64,000 nt of DNA from Pontibacter kalidii. GTDB taxonomy: Bacteria > Bacteroidota > Bacteroidia > Cytophagales > Hymenobacteraceae. The position numbers and the translations under genes are program-made. The notes under the pieces are model-generated. The model did no database searches and was not told where the DNA came from. It was given only the letters and a program-made list of their open reading frames with translations. Below are positions 41,595-49,804 of this stretch, piece by piece; within the stretch, counting starts at the first letter, position 1, and each line of letters starts with the position of its first letter. The DNA lies in contig NZ_CP111079.1 of NCBI RefSeq assembly GCF_026278245.1, positions 436,501 to 500,500 on the forward strand. The letters are read 5' to 3'.

Positions 41595-42220
41595 AGGTAC
41601 TCTTCAATATCCCCGGCGCCAGGGCGGAGTACTTCAAAAGAGTTATTGGTCACGTCCACCACGGTAGAGGCAATGTTGTTACCAGGTCCTCCGTCTATCA
41701 CGGCATCCACCAGGTTTCTATACTTTTCATAGATCAGCTCCGGGTCGGTGCTGTATTCGAGTACCTCATCATCGTCGCGAATAGAAGTGGAGAGGATGGG
41801 GTTTCCGAGCTCCTTTACCAGTTGCAGTGCAATGTTGTTGTCTGGCACGCGTATGCCCACGGTTTTCTTCTTGGCGCTGGCATACTTGGGTACGTTGCTG
41901 GTGGCGTTCAGCACAAAAGTAAACGGCCCCGGCAGCGCCTTTTTCATCACCTTGTAGGTGGGGGTATCTATTTTAGCGTAGTCGGAAATGTGGGTAAGGT
42001 CGGAGCAGATGAAGGAAAGGTTCACCTTATCGGGTTTCACGCCTTTTATCTGGCAGACGCGCTCAATGGCGCGCGCATTGTGGATGTCGCAGCCAAGGCC
42101 ATAGATGGTATCGGTAGGGTAGATGATGATGCCCCCGTTGCGGAGTATGTCCACTACCTCACGTATCTTTCGCTCCTGTGGATTGTCGGGGTGTATTTGT
42201 ACAAAAGCTGCGTTGCTCAT
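41591..42220 (-). CDS. YrdC/Sua5-family protein (threonylcarbamoyl-AMP synthase type)
   Basis: The 209-residue protein has IIIYPTDTIYGLGCDIHN, ERVCQIKGVKPDKVNLSFICSDL, LPGPFTFVLNA and VGIRVPDN, the core of the YrdC fold. In TsaC/Sua5 this makes threonylcarbamoyl-AMP for the t6A37 tRNA modification; the ILSTSIRDDDEV segment and length are closer to the YciO subgroup, whose activity is less certain, so I give no symbol. The TAG stop lies in repeat arm 41554-41594. Confidence 0.85.
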   Translation of the reverse strand: MSNAAFVQIHPDNPQERKIREVVDILRNGGIIIYPTDTIYGLGCDIHNARAIERVCQIKGVKPDKVNLSFICSDLTHISDYAKIDTPTYKVMKKALPGPFTFVLNATSNVPKYASAKKKTVGIRVPDNNIALQLVKELGNPILSTSIRDDDEVLEYSTDPELIYEKYRNLVDAVIDGGPGNNIASTVVDVTNNSFEVLRPGAGDIEEYL

Positions 42221-42294
42221 TTTTCAGGTGTTGTTGATTTTAAAATAGAGATACTGCTTCGGGTGCAGAAGCGTTGCAAAACGTATACTTCCGC

Positions 42295-42852
42295 TCAGCT
42301 TTTAAACTCGCTCCTGAGCAGGCTGTATACCTCCAGGTCGTGGAAGTGGTCGTTCAGGAACTCTCCTTGCCGCTGTACCCCCTCCAGCGTGAAGCCCAGT
42401 TTCTTGGGGATGTTGCTGCTGCGCGCGTTGCCCACGCCTACCCTGATCTCCACACGGTTCATGCGCAGTTTCTCGAAGGCATAGGCCAGCAGTGTTTGGC
42501 AGGCGCGGCGCATAATGCCTTTTCCCTGCTTGCCCTCGGCCAGCCAATAGCCGATCTCCAGTTTCTTATTGAGTTTATCCACCCCCTTAAACCCGATGAG
42601 GCCGCACACCTTCTGCTCATGCACGATCACGAAAACCAGGTCGGAGGTATTGCCCGGCGCAGAGACATACTTCAGGTAGGCTTCGGTATCGCCCACGTCC
42701 TGGCTAAAATCTATAAAAGGCAGCCACTGGCGCAGGTACGGCCGGTCGCGGTCTATGATGTGATACAAGGCAGGCGCATCGGCTGTGGTGGCACGGCGCA
42801 GGTACAGGTCCGGGGCTACGGGCAGCTGTAAAAGCGGGACAGCAGGTTTCAT
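42295..42852 (-). CDS. GNAT N-acetyltransferase, RimJ/RimL type
   Basis: The 185-residue protein has the ribosomal-protein acetyltransferase pattern: LYLRRATTADAPALYHII, RPYLRQWLPFIDF, LEIGYWLAEGKQGKGIMRRA (acetyl-CoA loop QGKGI) and RVEIRVGVGNARSSNIPKKLGF. The target may be a protein N-terminus or a small amine. The ATG at 42852 fits the family start better than the upstream frame opening. Confidence 0.85.
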   Translation of the reverse strand: MKPAVPLLQLPVAPDLYLRRATTADAPALYHIIDRDRPYLRQWLPFIDFSQDVGDTEAYLKYVSAPGNTSDLVFVIVHEQKVCGLIGFKGVDKLNKKLEIGYWLAEGKQGKGIMRRACQTLLAYAFEKLRMNRVEIRVGVGNARSSNIPKKLGFTLEGVQRQGEFLNDHFHDLEVYSLLRSEFKS

Positions 42853-42986
42853 AGTTTTATACTTACACGTGAACAAGCAAGTTAATCAACTTCGCCCATA
42901 CTGCCAGCAAGGGCGGTTAAACAAAGCTTCGGGAAGTATAGTTTAAGGAATATAACGCAGCCTTCAGAAACCTATACCATCACTAT

Positions 42987-43580
42987 ATGAAATTCTTTAC
43001 ACTACTCATATTTATACTTGGCTGCAGCCTGCCGGCCGATGCCCAGGATGAGCCGAGGCTAACCATTGGGGCCAAGGGGGGACTCAACTTCTACAGCCTG
43101 AGCAGCGACGAACTGGTAGAGGACGACGACACTGGCCTGAGCTATGAGTTCGGGGTTTACGGCCGTATAGGAGAGCGGTTTTTCGTGCAGCCGGAGCTAA
43201 ACCTGGTGAGCCACAAGACGCACCTCATTACCCGCACCCAGACCCGCGTGGGCGAGCGTGACGCGCTTACTGTGCGCTACCTGCGCATACCCGTGCTGCT
43301 GGGCTACCGCACAGACTACAGCGGTCCGGTGGCTACGCAGGTGCGTTTTATGGCGGGTCCTTCCATCTCCTATGCCTTTTCTGTGGTAGACAATAACATA
43401 GACGTGAGCCGCGGTGACTTGCAAAAGGCCCAGTTCGCCCTCAATGGCGGTATTGGTTTTGAGGTCTGGCTGCTGCACCTGGACCTGATGTACCACCACT
43501 ACCTTACCTCACTTTTTAACGATGGGCGATCATCGGGCAAGGGCCGTGCTTTCTCAATCTCAGCAGGATTAGGTTTTTAA
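42987..43580 (+). CDS. outer-membrane beta-barrel (porin-like) protein
   Basis: The 197-residue protein has a signal peptide (1-19, ending ADAQ) and alternating strands characteristic of a small eight-stranded barrel (LTIGAKGGLNFYSL, FGVYGRIGERFFVQPELNLVS, RYLRIPVLLGYRTDY, FALNGGIGFEVWLLHLDLMYHH), ending in aromatic ISAGLGF, the outer-membrane sorting end. It belongs to the PorT/OMP_b-brl_2-like group; role unknown. A hydrolase gene follows 32 bases later. Confidence 0.8.
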   Translation: MKFFTLLIFILGCSLPADAQDEPRLTIGAKGGLNFYSLSSDELVEDDDTGLSYEFGVYGRIGERFFVQPELNLVSHKTHLITRTQTRVGERDALTVRYLRIPVLLGYRTDYSGPVATQVRFMAGPSISYAFSVVDNNIDVSRGDLQKAQFALNGGIGFEVWLLHLDLMYHHYLTSLFNDGRSSGKGRAFSISAGLGF

Positions 43581-43611
43581 CCGGTTTATACTTTCAGCCT
43601 CACGATAGTTT

Positions 43612-44157
43612 ATGCAGTATACCGTTATACTTGTGCCCGGCCTCGGCGACTCCGGCCCCGATCACTGGCAGAGCCTTTGGCAGCAGCAGTTCCCGGCTTT
43701 TGAGCGGGTACAGCAGCAGAACTGGGACAAACCTACGCGCAAGGAGTGGGTAGAGGAGCTAGACCGTATGGTGCAGCAACATAACCCCGGGCAGGTGGTG
43801 CTGGTGGCGCACAGCCTGGCCTGCATTGCCGTGGCCTTTTGGGCGCAGAAGTATAACCGGAAAATAAAAGGGGCCTTGCTTGTTGCTCCTGCCGATACCG
43901 AAGCGCCCCTGTTTCCGGAGGAAGCGAGTGGCTTTGCCCCCATACCCATGCAGCGGTTGCCGTTTAAAAGTATACTGGTGAGCAGCAGCAACGATGCGTA
44001 TATGCAAACCAGGCGGGCGCAGCAGCTAGCCACCGCTTGGAGCAGCCGCTACGTCAACATCGGCATGGCCGGCCACATCAACAGCGCCTCCGGCTACGGC
44101 CGCTGGGACCAGGGGCTGGAGCTGCTCAAAGGCCTCTGCGGCACTTCGCGGTTGTAG
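43612..44157 (+). CDS. RBBP9/YdeN-family serine hydrolase
   Basis: The 181-residue alpha/beta hydrolase has ILVPGLGDSGPDHWQSLW, the nucleophile elbow VLVAHSLACIAVAFWA (Ser in HSLAC), an acid in SSSNDAYMQTRRA and the catalytic His in MAGHINSASGYGRW. Members are small cytosolic esterases of unknown substrate. Full length. It may be co-transcribed with the barrel gene upstream. Confidence 0.9.
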   Translation: MQYTVILVPGLGDSGPDHWQSLWQQQFPAFERVQQQNWDKPTRKEWVEELDRMVQQHNPGQVVLVAHSLACIAVAFWAQKYNRKIKGALLVAPADTEAPLFPEEASGFAPIPMQRLPFKSILVSSSNDAYMQTRRAQQLATAWSSRYVNIGMAGHINSASGYGRWDQGLELLKGLCGTSRL

Positions 44158-44185
44158 TAATCTAATCACCTATGGCCAAGTACGG

Positions 44186-44900
44186 AGCTAGTCCAGGATT
44201 TGAGGCTTGTTTAAGAGGGGAGCCATACTTACTGCTTCTGCTTGTCATCCTGTAAGGATCCTGGTGGAAGGGAGGTTATGCTATGGCTACAAAGTATAAT
44301 CCACCAAGTATAAACCCACCCCTAGCCCCTCCGAGGAGGGGAATTCTGTAGCACCTGGTCCAACCACCCCTGCCCCTCAGAGCTGCGCTCGCTACCTTCG
44401 AACTCTCGTTCTCGGTAGTCCAAGGAGGGGAGCCATACTTACTACTTTCCCTGTCATCCCGAGTACTCTCGAGGCGAGAGCCGAAGAGAGCCAGCGTAGC
44501 TGTGAGAGATCTATCGGGAATTCTAAAGAGATCTCTCCCATAGGTCGAGGTGACAAATAGCGATGGCTATCGAACTAGAACCCAGTCTTTGGGTTGAGCG
44601 CCTATGCGAGTTTTTCCGGTGACGAGCGCAAGCGAGACAGCCCGAGGTACGAGGGCAGGAAAAGCTCCCAGCGCGATGCCCTTATCGAGGGCCCCTACCC
44701 CCAGGACGAGCCCTCTCGGGCTTGAGAGCAGAAAGTATACTATGGAACAAGTTGGTTGTAAAGCCGTGGGTCAGCGGCAGCTACTAAGGATAGCTCGTGT
44801 CAAGTTGCGGGAAGCCGTGGCTAAGTCAAGGCACAAGCGGACGCTTGCGCTAGGGAGGCTATAGGGACAGCAAGTATAAATGAACAAGTATAGAAGTATA
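44186..44900 (+). repeat. long composite intergenic repeat, copy R3
   Basis: Contains two CCCCTCC...GGAGGGG blocks (44328-44342 and 44360-44432), an enlarged version of the 70-bp palindrome (44449-44557), and the structured block (44564-44790) with the GCGCAAGCGAGACAGCCCGAGG centre shared with R4. AAGTATA words are frequent at its end. No gene is supported. Confidence 0.75.
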
Positions 44901-44977
44901 AAGTTGGCGTACGCGGATTTGGAAAGGGCTCCGGAGAAGGGTGCCTGCAACAGCGAAACCGTAATAAAATCTAAATC

Positions 44978-45655
44978 TTAATTGATCTGCTTCCTGAACC
45001 CACCTTTGCCACTGCCTCTCCGGCCTTTGCTGGTGGTGCCGAAACTCTTGGCTCGTACACTACTGCCCCCACTTCCACTACTACCCTTAGCGATGCCCTT
45101 CAGCTGTTCCACTTCCTCAGGAGTCAGCTCGCGCCACTCACCGGGCTGCAGAATGCCTATACTCAGCGGGCCTATACTTGGGCGGATCAGGCGGAGCGTG
45201 GGGTAGCCCACGGCAGCGGTCATACGGCGCACCTGGCGGTTCATGCCCTGCGATATTTTGATCTCCAGCCAGGAGGTGGGAATGTTCTTACGGAAACGGA
45301 TCGGGGTAGAACGCTCCCATACTTTAGGCTCTTCCTCCAGCAGGCGCACCTTGGCCGGGGTTGTTTTGCCGCCCTTTATCTGAACGCCTAGCCGCAGCCG
45401 CGTCAGCGCCTCATCGGCGGGCACATCCTCCACCTGCACCCAATACGTTTTCTCTACCTTAAACTTAGGGTCGGAGAGGCGGTGCTGCAGCTGCTTATCG
45501 TCGGTTAGCAGTACCAGGCCCTCGCTGTCGTAGTCGAGGCGGCCAACGGGGTAAATGCCGGGAACAGGTACAAAGTCCTTCAGCGTGGCGCGGCCTGCCT
45601 CGTCGGTAAACTGCGTGAGCACTTCGTAGGGCTTATTTACTAGGATGTATTTCAA
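44978..45655 (-). CDS. rRNA pseudouridine synthase, RsuA/RluE family
   Basis: The 225-residue protein begins KYILVNKPYEVLTQFTDE and has the catalytic Asp in YPVGRLDYDSEGLVLLT, KTYWVQVEDVP and GMNRQVRRMTAAVGYPTLRL, the RluE-like arrangement without an S4 domain. It converts a uridine of rRNA to pseudouridine (position 2457 of 23S in E. coli RluE). The last 35 residues are a Ser/Gly/Lys/Arg-rich tail, likely an RNA-binding extension. Confidence 0.88.
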   Translation of the reverse strand: MKYILVNKPYEVLTQFTDEAGRATLKDFVPVPGIYPVGRLDYDSEGLVLLTDDKQLQHRLSDPKFKVEKTYWVQVEDVPADEALTRLRLGVQIKGGKTTPAKVRLLEEEPKVWERSTPIRFRKNIPTSWLEIKISQGMNRQVRRMTAAVGYPTLRLIRPSIGPLSIGILQPGEWRELTPEEVEQLKGIAKGSSGSGGSSVRAKSFGTTSKGRRGSGKGGFRKQIN

Positions 45656-45679
45656 GATAAAAGTATAAATCGTGAATAA

Positions 45680-46267
45680 TTAGGCTGTACCTGCCTGCTT
45701 TTGCTGCTTGGCCTGCCATTCCTCAAACTCCGGTTTCAGGAGCGAGAACATGAGGGAGTCCTCCAGTCGGCCGCCTACCAGGTAGTGGTTGCGCAGCAGG
45801 CCTTCGCGCTTAAAGCCAAAGTGCTGCACCAGCTGCAGCGAGGGCGTGTTATAGTCTGCGATGAGCGCCTCCACGCGGTACAGATCCATTTGCCGGAAGC
45901 CAAAGGTAAGTATACTTTCCAGCGCTTCCGTCATCAGGCCTTTGTTTTTATACTTTGGATTCGTCATGGCATAGCCCACCTCTGCGCGGCGGTGGCCGGG
46001 CACCCAGGTATGGTAGTCGCAGTGGCCGATGACCTGTTTTGTGTCGCGGTCCAGCAGGTGAAAGCCCTTGAAATCGTGAAAATACGTGGTGATGCCTTTG
46101 GTGTAGCGCTCCTCCATTTCCTCGAACTGCTTGTCGGTCTGCAGGTGCAGGTATTCCATAATCTCCTCCTTGGTCTTCTTCAGGAAAAGCTGGTTGAAAA
46201 TGGCCGGTGTCAGCTCGCGGAGCAGCAGACGCTTGGTAGTAAGGATGATAGGGGAGGCGCTAAACAT
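45680..46267 (-). CDS. GNAT N-acetyltransferase, RimJ/RimL type
   Basis: The 195-residue protein has TTKRLLLRELTPAIFNQLF, GHCDYHTWVPGHRRAEVGYA, YKNKGLMTEALESILTFGF (acetyl-CoA loop NKG-type) and LYRVEALIADYNTPSLQLVQ, the usual RimJ/RimL layout. Target unknown. A TATACTTTG word lies only five bases before the ATG and could act as a near-consensus -7 box. It is followed 24 bases later by the pseudouridine synthase on the same strand. Confidence 0.85.
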   Translation of the reverse strand: MFSASPIILTTKRLLLRELTPAIFNQLFLKKTKEEIMEYLHLQTDKQFEEMEERYTKGITTYFHDFKGFHLLDRDTKQVIGHCDYHTWVPGHRRAEVGYAMTNPKYKNKGLMTEALESILTFGFRQMDLYRVEALIADYNTPSLQLVQHFGFKREGLLRNHYLVGGRLEDSLMFSLLKPEFEEWQAKQQKQAGTA

Positions 46268-46340
46268 GTGGCAAAGTATAAACCCGGTCCTACCTTATAC
46301 TTCTGCCACAGCCGTACGTTGCCCGGATCAGGACTTGCAG

Positions 46341-46387
46341 CATCAACAACTAATAACGAGTAACTAACAACGAATAACCAAACGTTA
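46341..46387 (-). repeat. 7-bp array running from the stop codon of the VWA gene
   Basis: On the minus strand, starting at the stop: TAACGTT, TGGTTAT, TCGTTGT, TAGTTAC, TCGTTAT, TAGTTGT, TGATGC. The same family appears at 16374-16418. Confidence 0.7.
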
Positions 46388-48463
46388 ATAACTGCCATTA
46401 TACTTGCGCACGAACCACTCTACTATCACCAGGCCCAGCAGCAGGAAGAAGAGCCATTTCAGGTCCACCAGGTCGTTAAGTTCTTCCTTACTGTAGATCA
46501 CGTTTTTATAGTCGGCCTGCAGGATGTCCTGCTCTAGCTGCTGCAACTCCTGCGGATAGTAAAGCCTGGAGCCACTGTTGCTGGCCAGCTGGAAGAGCAG
46601 GTTATGGTCGGCCACGGCGTTGAGGGCCTCCAGTTGCAGCTCCTCCACCACAAACTCGCCCTCGTCTTTCTGCTGCTGCCGGTTTATACTTGCGGTGGCG
46701 GTATAGGTATAGTGCCCGCCGGGTAAGGTGCCGATGTTCACGCCGCTCTGGTTCTCGCCGTTGGCAAAGGTAAAGGTGCGGGTTTGCTCATCTTCGCCGG
46801 TTATGTTCAGGGTGATGTTCTGGCCATAGATCGGCTCCAGCGCCTCGTTGTAAGCCTCGGCGTTAAAGCGGACCTCGTCGGAACTCGTATACTCGGTTTG
46901 GGCGGGGTACACGTTCAGGCGCTTTTTATTGCGTGGTGCATTCAGCAGCTGCACCAGGTTGGTGATGAGCTGGTTGTAGACCTGCGGCTGCTCGTGGTTG
47001 GCGGCCTCCTGCAACCGCCACTGCCAGGTGCCCGAGGCCAGCAGCACGGCGTTACGCCTGTCGCCGGAAGTTTGCACGGCCAGCAGCGGCTTATTCGTGC
47101 GCACGCGGCCCACCTGCTGGTAAAGTATAACTTCGGTGTTCGGGGCGAGTCTTATCTCCCCGAAAGGCACCCGCGCCGGTGGGTACTCCTGCAGCCGCTC
47201 CGCCGCGTTCTCCGGCAGCTGGAAATTGCTGAAGTTAGAATTCGGCACGGCCGTTACCTCATCGGTCTGGCCGCTGCTGATGAGGTTGATGCCCACGTTG
47301 AGGCGGTTGAAATTGGGCAGGTCGCTTTGCGGACCGAGGATGTAGAGGGCAGGCAGGTTCTTCTGGCGCACCAGGTTTAGCGCGGGCTCGGCACCGGCCA
47401 TGCGTCCGGGCAGCTGGTGCAGCACTGCCACATCGTAATCCTGCTGCTTCAGCTCATTCACACTAGGTATAAAGAGCTCCGTTTCATAATTCTCGTTTGA
47501 TTCTATGGCAGACCGGATAGCCTTGATGTCGGGGTGTGGGGCAGCGGCGGCAAGGAGTACTCTTATCTTGCCTTTCACCACATCGATGTAAGCATGCTTG
47601 GTGTTGTTGAGGGTAGTGAACTCGCCCTCCAGTGGCTCTACCTGCACCACGTAATGGCGCTTGCCCAACCCACTGGCCAGCACCTGGAACGGCACCTGCT
47701 GCGCCGGCTGGTTATCTTTAAAGAGCACTTTTTTGCTGGCGATGGTTTTCCCGTTCTCCTGCAGTATGACGTTGGCTGTCCGTCCGCCGAAGCCCTCGTG
47801 TTGCAGCTCCACCTCCAGCGGAAAACGGTTGCCGCTGTAGTTTACCTTGTTGTAGCGTAGCGAGGCTACCAGCACATCCTTCTTCGGCACGGTATCGCCT
47901 ACGGCCACCGGGTACAAAGTATAACCGTAGTTGGCGTAGGTTGGCGACATGCCCTGGTTCACGATGCCATCCGACAGCAGCACCACGCCTGCCAGGTTCT
48001 GCTCCGTGTACGAGTCCTGCACCCGCTGCAGCAGCTGGCTCAGGTTGGTGGTTTCGGAGCCATACTTCACCTCGCTCATACTTTCCTGTTGATCCTCTCC
48101 CAGCGTCTGAATGGCGGTGCTGTAACCCTGTTCCTCCAGTTGCTCCCGCATCTGCTGCAGTTGCTGCTGCGTGGCCTTCAGCGCCGCAGAGTCAGAAAAA
48201 AGCTCAACCGACTGCGAGTTATCCAGGGCAAATACAATGGTAGGAGGCACCGTGGTGTTCGATACATACCGTACCAGCGGCCCCATCAACAGAAAACACA
48301 GCACACTTACCACCACAAAGCGCAGAGCTGCCAGCGCATAGTTCAGCGGCTTTGGCCAGGGCGTTTTTTTGCTATAGAGCAGCCACGCATACAGCGCGCC
48401 CGCTGCCAGGCAGGCAAGAATAAGCCAGGGTGAGGCGGTGGTGATGAGGCGGAGCGAGCTCAA
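46385..48463 (-). CDS. VWA-domain membrane protein (BatA-like)
   Basis: The 692-residue protein has two N-terminal transmembrane helices (about 10-28 and 41-63), a von Willebrand A-like domain starting PTIVFALDNSQSVELFSDS (a degenerate DxSxS MIDAS) with VVLLSDGIVNQG, a long periplasmic region, and one C-terminal helix (KWLFFLLLGLVIVEWFV). This architecture is common in Bacteroidetes as an aerotolerance-related or uncharacterised membrane protein. The apparent start is TTG at 48463; an 8-bp array lies just upstream. Its TAA stop is the first base of a 7-bp array. Confidence 0.75.
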   Translation of the reverse strand: MSSLRLITTASPWLILACLAAGALYAWLLYSKKTPWPKPLNYALAALRFVVVSVLCFLLMGPLVRYVSNTTVPPTIVFALDNSQSVELFSDSAALKATQQQLQQMREQLEEQGYSTAIQTLGEDQQESMSEVKYGSETTNLSQLLQRVQDSYTEQNLAGVVLLSDGIVNQGMSPTYANYGYTLYPVAVGDTVPKKDVLVASLRYNKVNYSGNRFPLEVELQHEGFGGRTANVILQENGKTIASKKVLFKDNQPAQQVPFQVLASGLGKRHYVVQVEPLEGEFTTLNNTKHAYIDVVKGKIRVLLAAAAPHPDIKAIRSAIESNENYETELFIPSVNELKQQDYDVAVLHQLPGRMAGAEPALNLVRQKNLPALYILGPQSDLPNFNRLNVGINLISSGQTDEVTAVPNSNFSNFQLPENAAERLQEYPPARVPFGEIRLAPNTEVILYQQVGRVRTNKPLLAVQTSGDRRNAVLLASGTWQWRLQEAANHEQPQVYNQLITNLVQLLNAPRNKKRLNVYPAQTEYTSSDEVRFNAEAYNEALEPIYGQNITLNITGEDEQTRTFTFANGENQSGVNIGTLPGGHYTYTATASINRQQQKDEGEFVVEELQLEALNAVADHNLLFQLASNSGSRLYYPQELQQLEQDILQADYKNVIYSKEELNDLVDLKWLFFLLLGLVIVEWFVRKYNGSY

Positions 48464-48780
48464 GGGAGTTTAGGAGTTAGAGAGTTAAAGAGTCCAAGAG
48501 TTATACTTTATAGCTAGGTTTTGCTTTACGGGAGCATTGTAAGTAATGGTGCAGGTAAAGTATACTTAATGGCACAAGTGTCTGATTGTGCTACACAGGC
48601 AAAAGCGGATACTTGCGCCTTACTTAATTACCGATATCACAGCAAAACTAAAGTTAAAACAAAAAGACCAATGCTACTAACGTAAACGCCGCGGCATTGG
48701 TCTTTTTCTAACATCAGGTTTGATTGCTTGTAGAGGATCACTCCCCAACTCCCAAACTCCTAAACTCTTTAACTTACTAG
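48464..48780. repeat. inverted pair of 8-bp arrays (GAGTTARR family) with central terminator
   Basis: Left arm 48464-48503: GGGAGTTT, AGGAGTTA, GAGAGTTA, AAGAGTCC, AAGAGTTA. Right arm 48741-48780 on the minus strand: AAGTTAAA, GAGTTTAG, GAGTTTGG, GAGTTGGG. The fabG TAG stop (48777-48779) is at the edge of the right arm. A terminator lies at 48661-48707. Confidence 0.8.
48661..48707 (-). terminator. terminator downstream of fabG
   Basis: A perfect 14-bp stem AAAAAGACCAATGC/GCATTGGTCTTTTT with a 19-base loop, T-rich on both strands. Confidence 0.75.
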
Positions 48781-49523
48781 GTTAGCATGCCGCCGTCTAC
48801 CTGCAGCACCTGGCCGGAGATGTAAGCCGAGTCGTCGGAGGCCAGGAACACGGCTGCTTTGGCCACATCCTCAGGGGTACCGCCGCGCTTCAAAGGTATA
48901 GCCTTGCGCCACTCGTCCACTACTTTCTGGTCCAGCTCGCCGGTCATCTCCGTCTCGATAAAGCCCGGGGCGATGGCGTTGCAACGGATGTTGCGCGAGC
49001 CCAGCTCCAGCGCCACCGACTTGGTAAAGCCAATAATGCCCGCCTTAGAGGCTGCGTAGTTGGCCTGGCCCGCGTTGCCTTTGATACCTACCACCGAGGT
49101 GATGTTGATGATGGAACCGCTCTTGGCGCGCATCATGTGCTTGGTGGCCGCCTTGGTTACCGCAAAAACCGACTTCAGGTTCACGTTCATCACGGCATCC
49201 CACTGCTCCTCGTTCATGCGCATCAGCAGGCCGTCGCGCGTAATGCCGGCGTTATTCACCACCACGTCTATCCTGCCAAACTCTTTTACCACGTCCTCTA
49301 CCAACTGCTCGGCCTGGGCGTAGTCGGAGGCGTCGGAGCGGTAGCCTTTTACTTTGCCGCCGCCAGCTGCCAGTTCCTGCTCCAGTTGCTGTCCTTTTTC
49401 CACGCTCGAGAGGTAGGTAAACGCTACCTGGGCGCCCATCTCCACAAATTGTTGTGCAATGGCGCGTCCTATTCCTTTTGATGCCCCGGTAATGAGGGCT
49501 ACTTTTCCTTCTAATGCTTTCAT
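48777..49523 (-). CDS. fabG: 3-oxoacyl-[acyl-carrier-protein] reductase FabG
   Basis: The 248-residue SDR has TGASKGIG (12-19), NNAGITRDGLLMRM, the catalytic Ser (INITSVVG), YAASKAGIIGFTKS and the terminal SAYISGQVLQVDGGM typical of FabG. It reduces 3-oxoacyl-ACP with NADPH in fatty acid elongation. The ATG at 49523 is preferred over one three codons upstream because the TAACTTTG promoter box ends six bases before it, which suggests a leaderless transcript. Confidence 0.93.
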   Translation of the reverse strand: MKALEGKVALITGASKGIGRAIAQQFVEMGAQVAFTYLSSVEKGQQLEQELAAGGGKVKGYRSDASDYAQAEQLVEDVVKEFGRIDVVVNNAGITRDGLLMRMNEEQWDAVMNVNLKSVFAVTKAATKHMMRAKSGSIINITSVVGIKGNAGQANYAASKAGIIGFTKSVALELGSRNIRCNAIAPGFIETEMTGELDQKVVDEWRKAIPLKRGGTPEDVAKAAVFLASDDSAYISGQVLQVDGGMLT

Positions 49524-49529
49524 AGGAGC

Positions 49530-49537
49530 CAAAGTTA
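49530..49537 (-). promoter_or_regulatory. TAnnTTTG promoter box of fabG, 6 nt from the start codon
   Basis: The minus strand reads TAACTTTGGCTCCTATG: a full -7 match ending six bases before ATG. Confidence 0.55.
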
Positions 49538-49804
49538 AAAAAGATTTCGGTATTCCGATGCAGCGGCTACAGCGGCAGCGGTAGCAGGTATGGAAACACC
49601 TGTTGCTAAAGGGATTGCCGGGAGTATAACAAAGGGATAATGTAAGTATAAAATGTAGCTATATATAAGTTTATTATGTGTATGATTCCATGGAAAGTAT
49701 TGTAACATATTTACAATCTGAATATTGTGCGAAAATTGGCTTTTATTTTTATAGGTTAAAGTCTATTTTCGTGACCATTATTAACCAAAGGTACCCCAAA
49801 TTTT

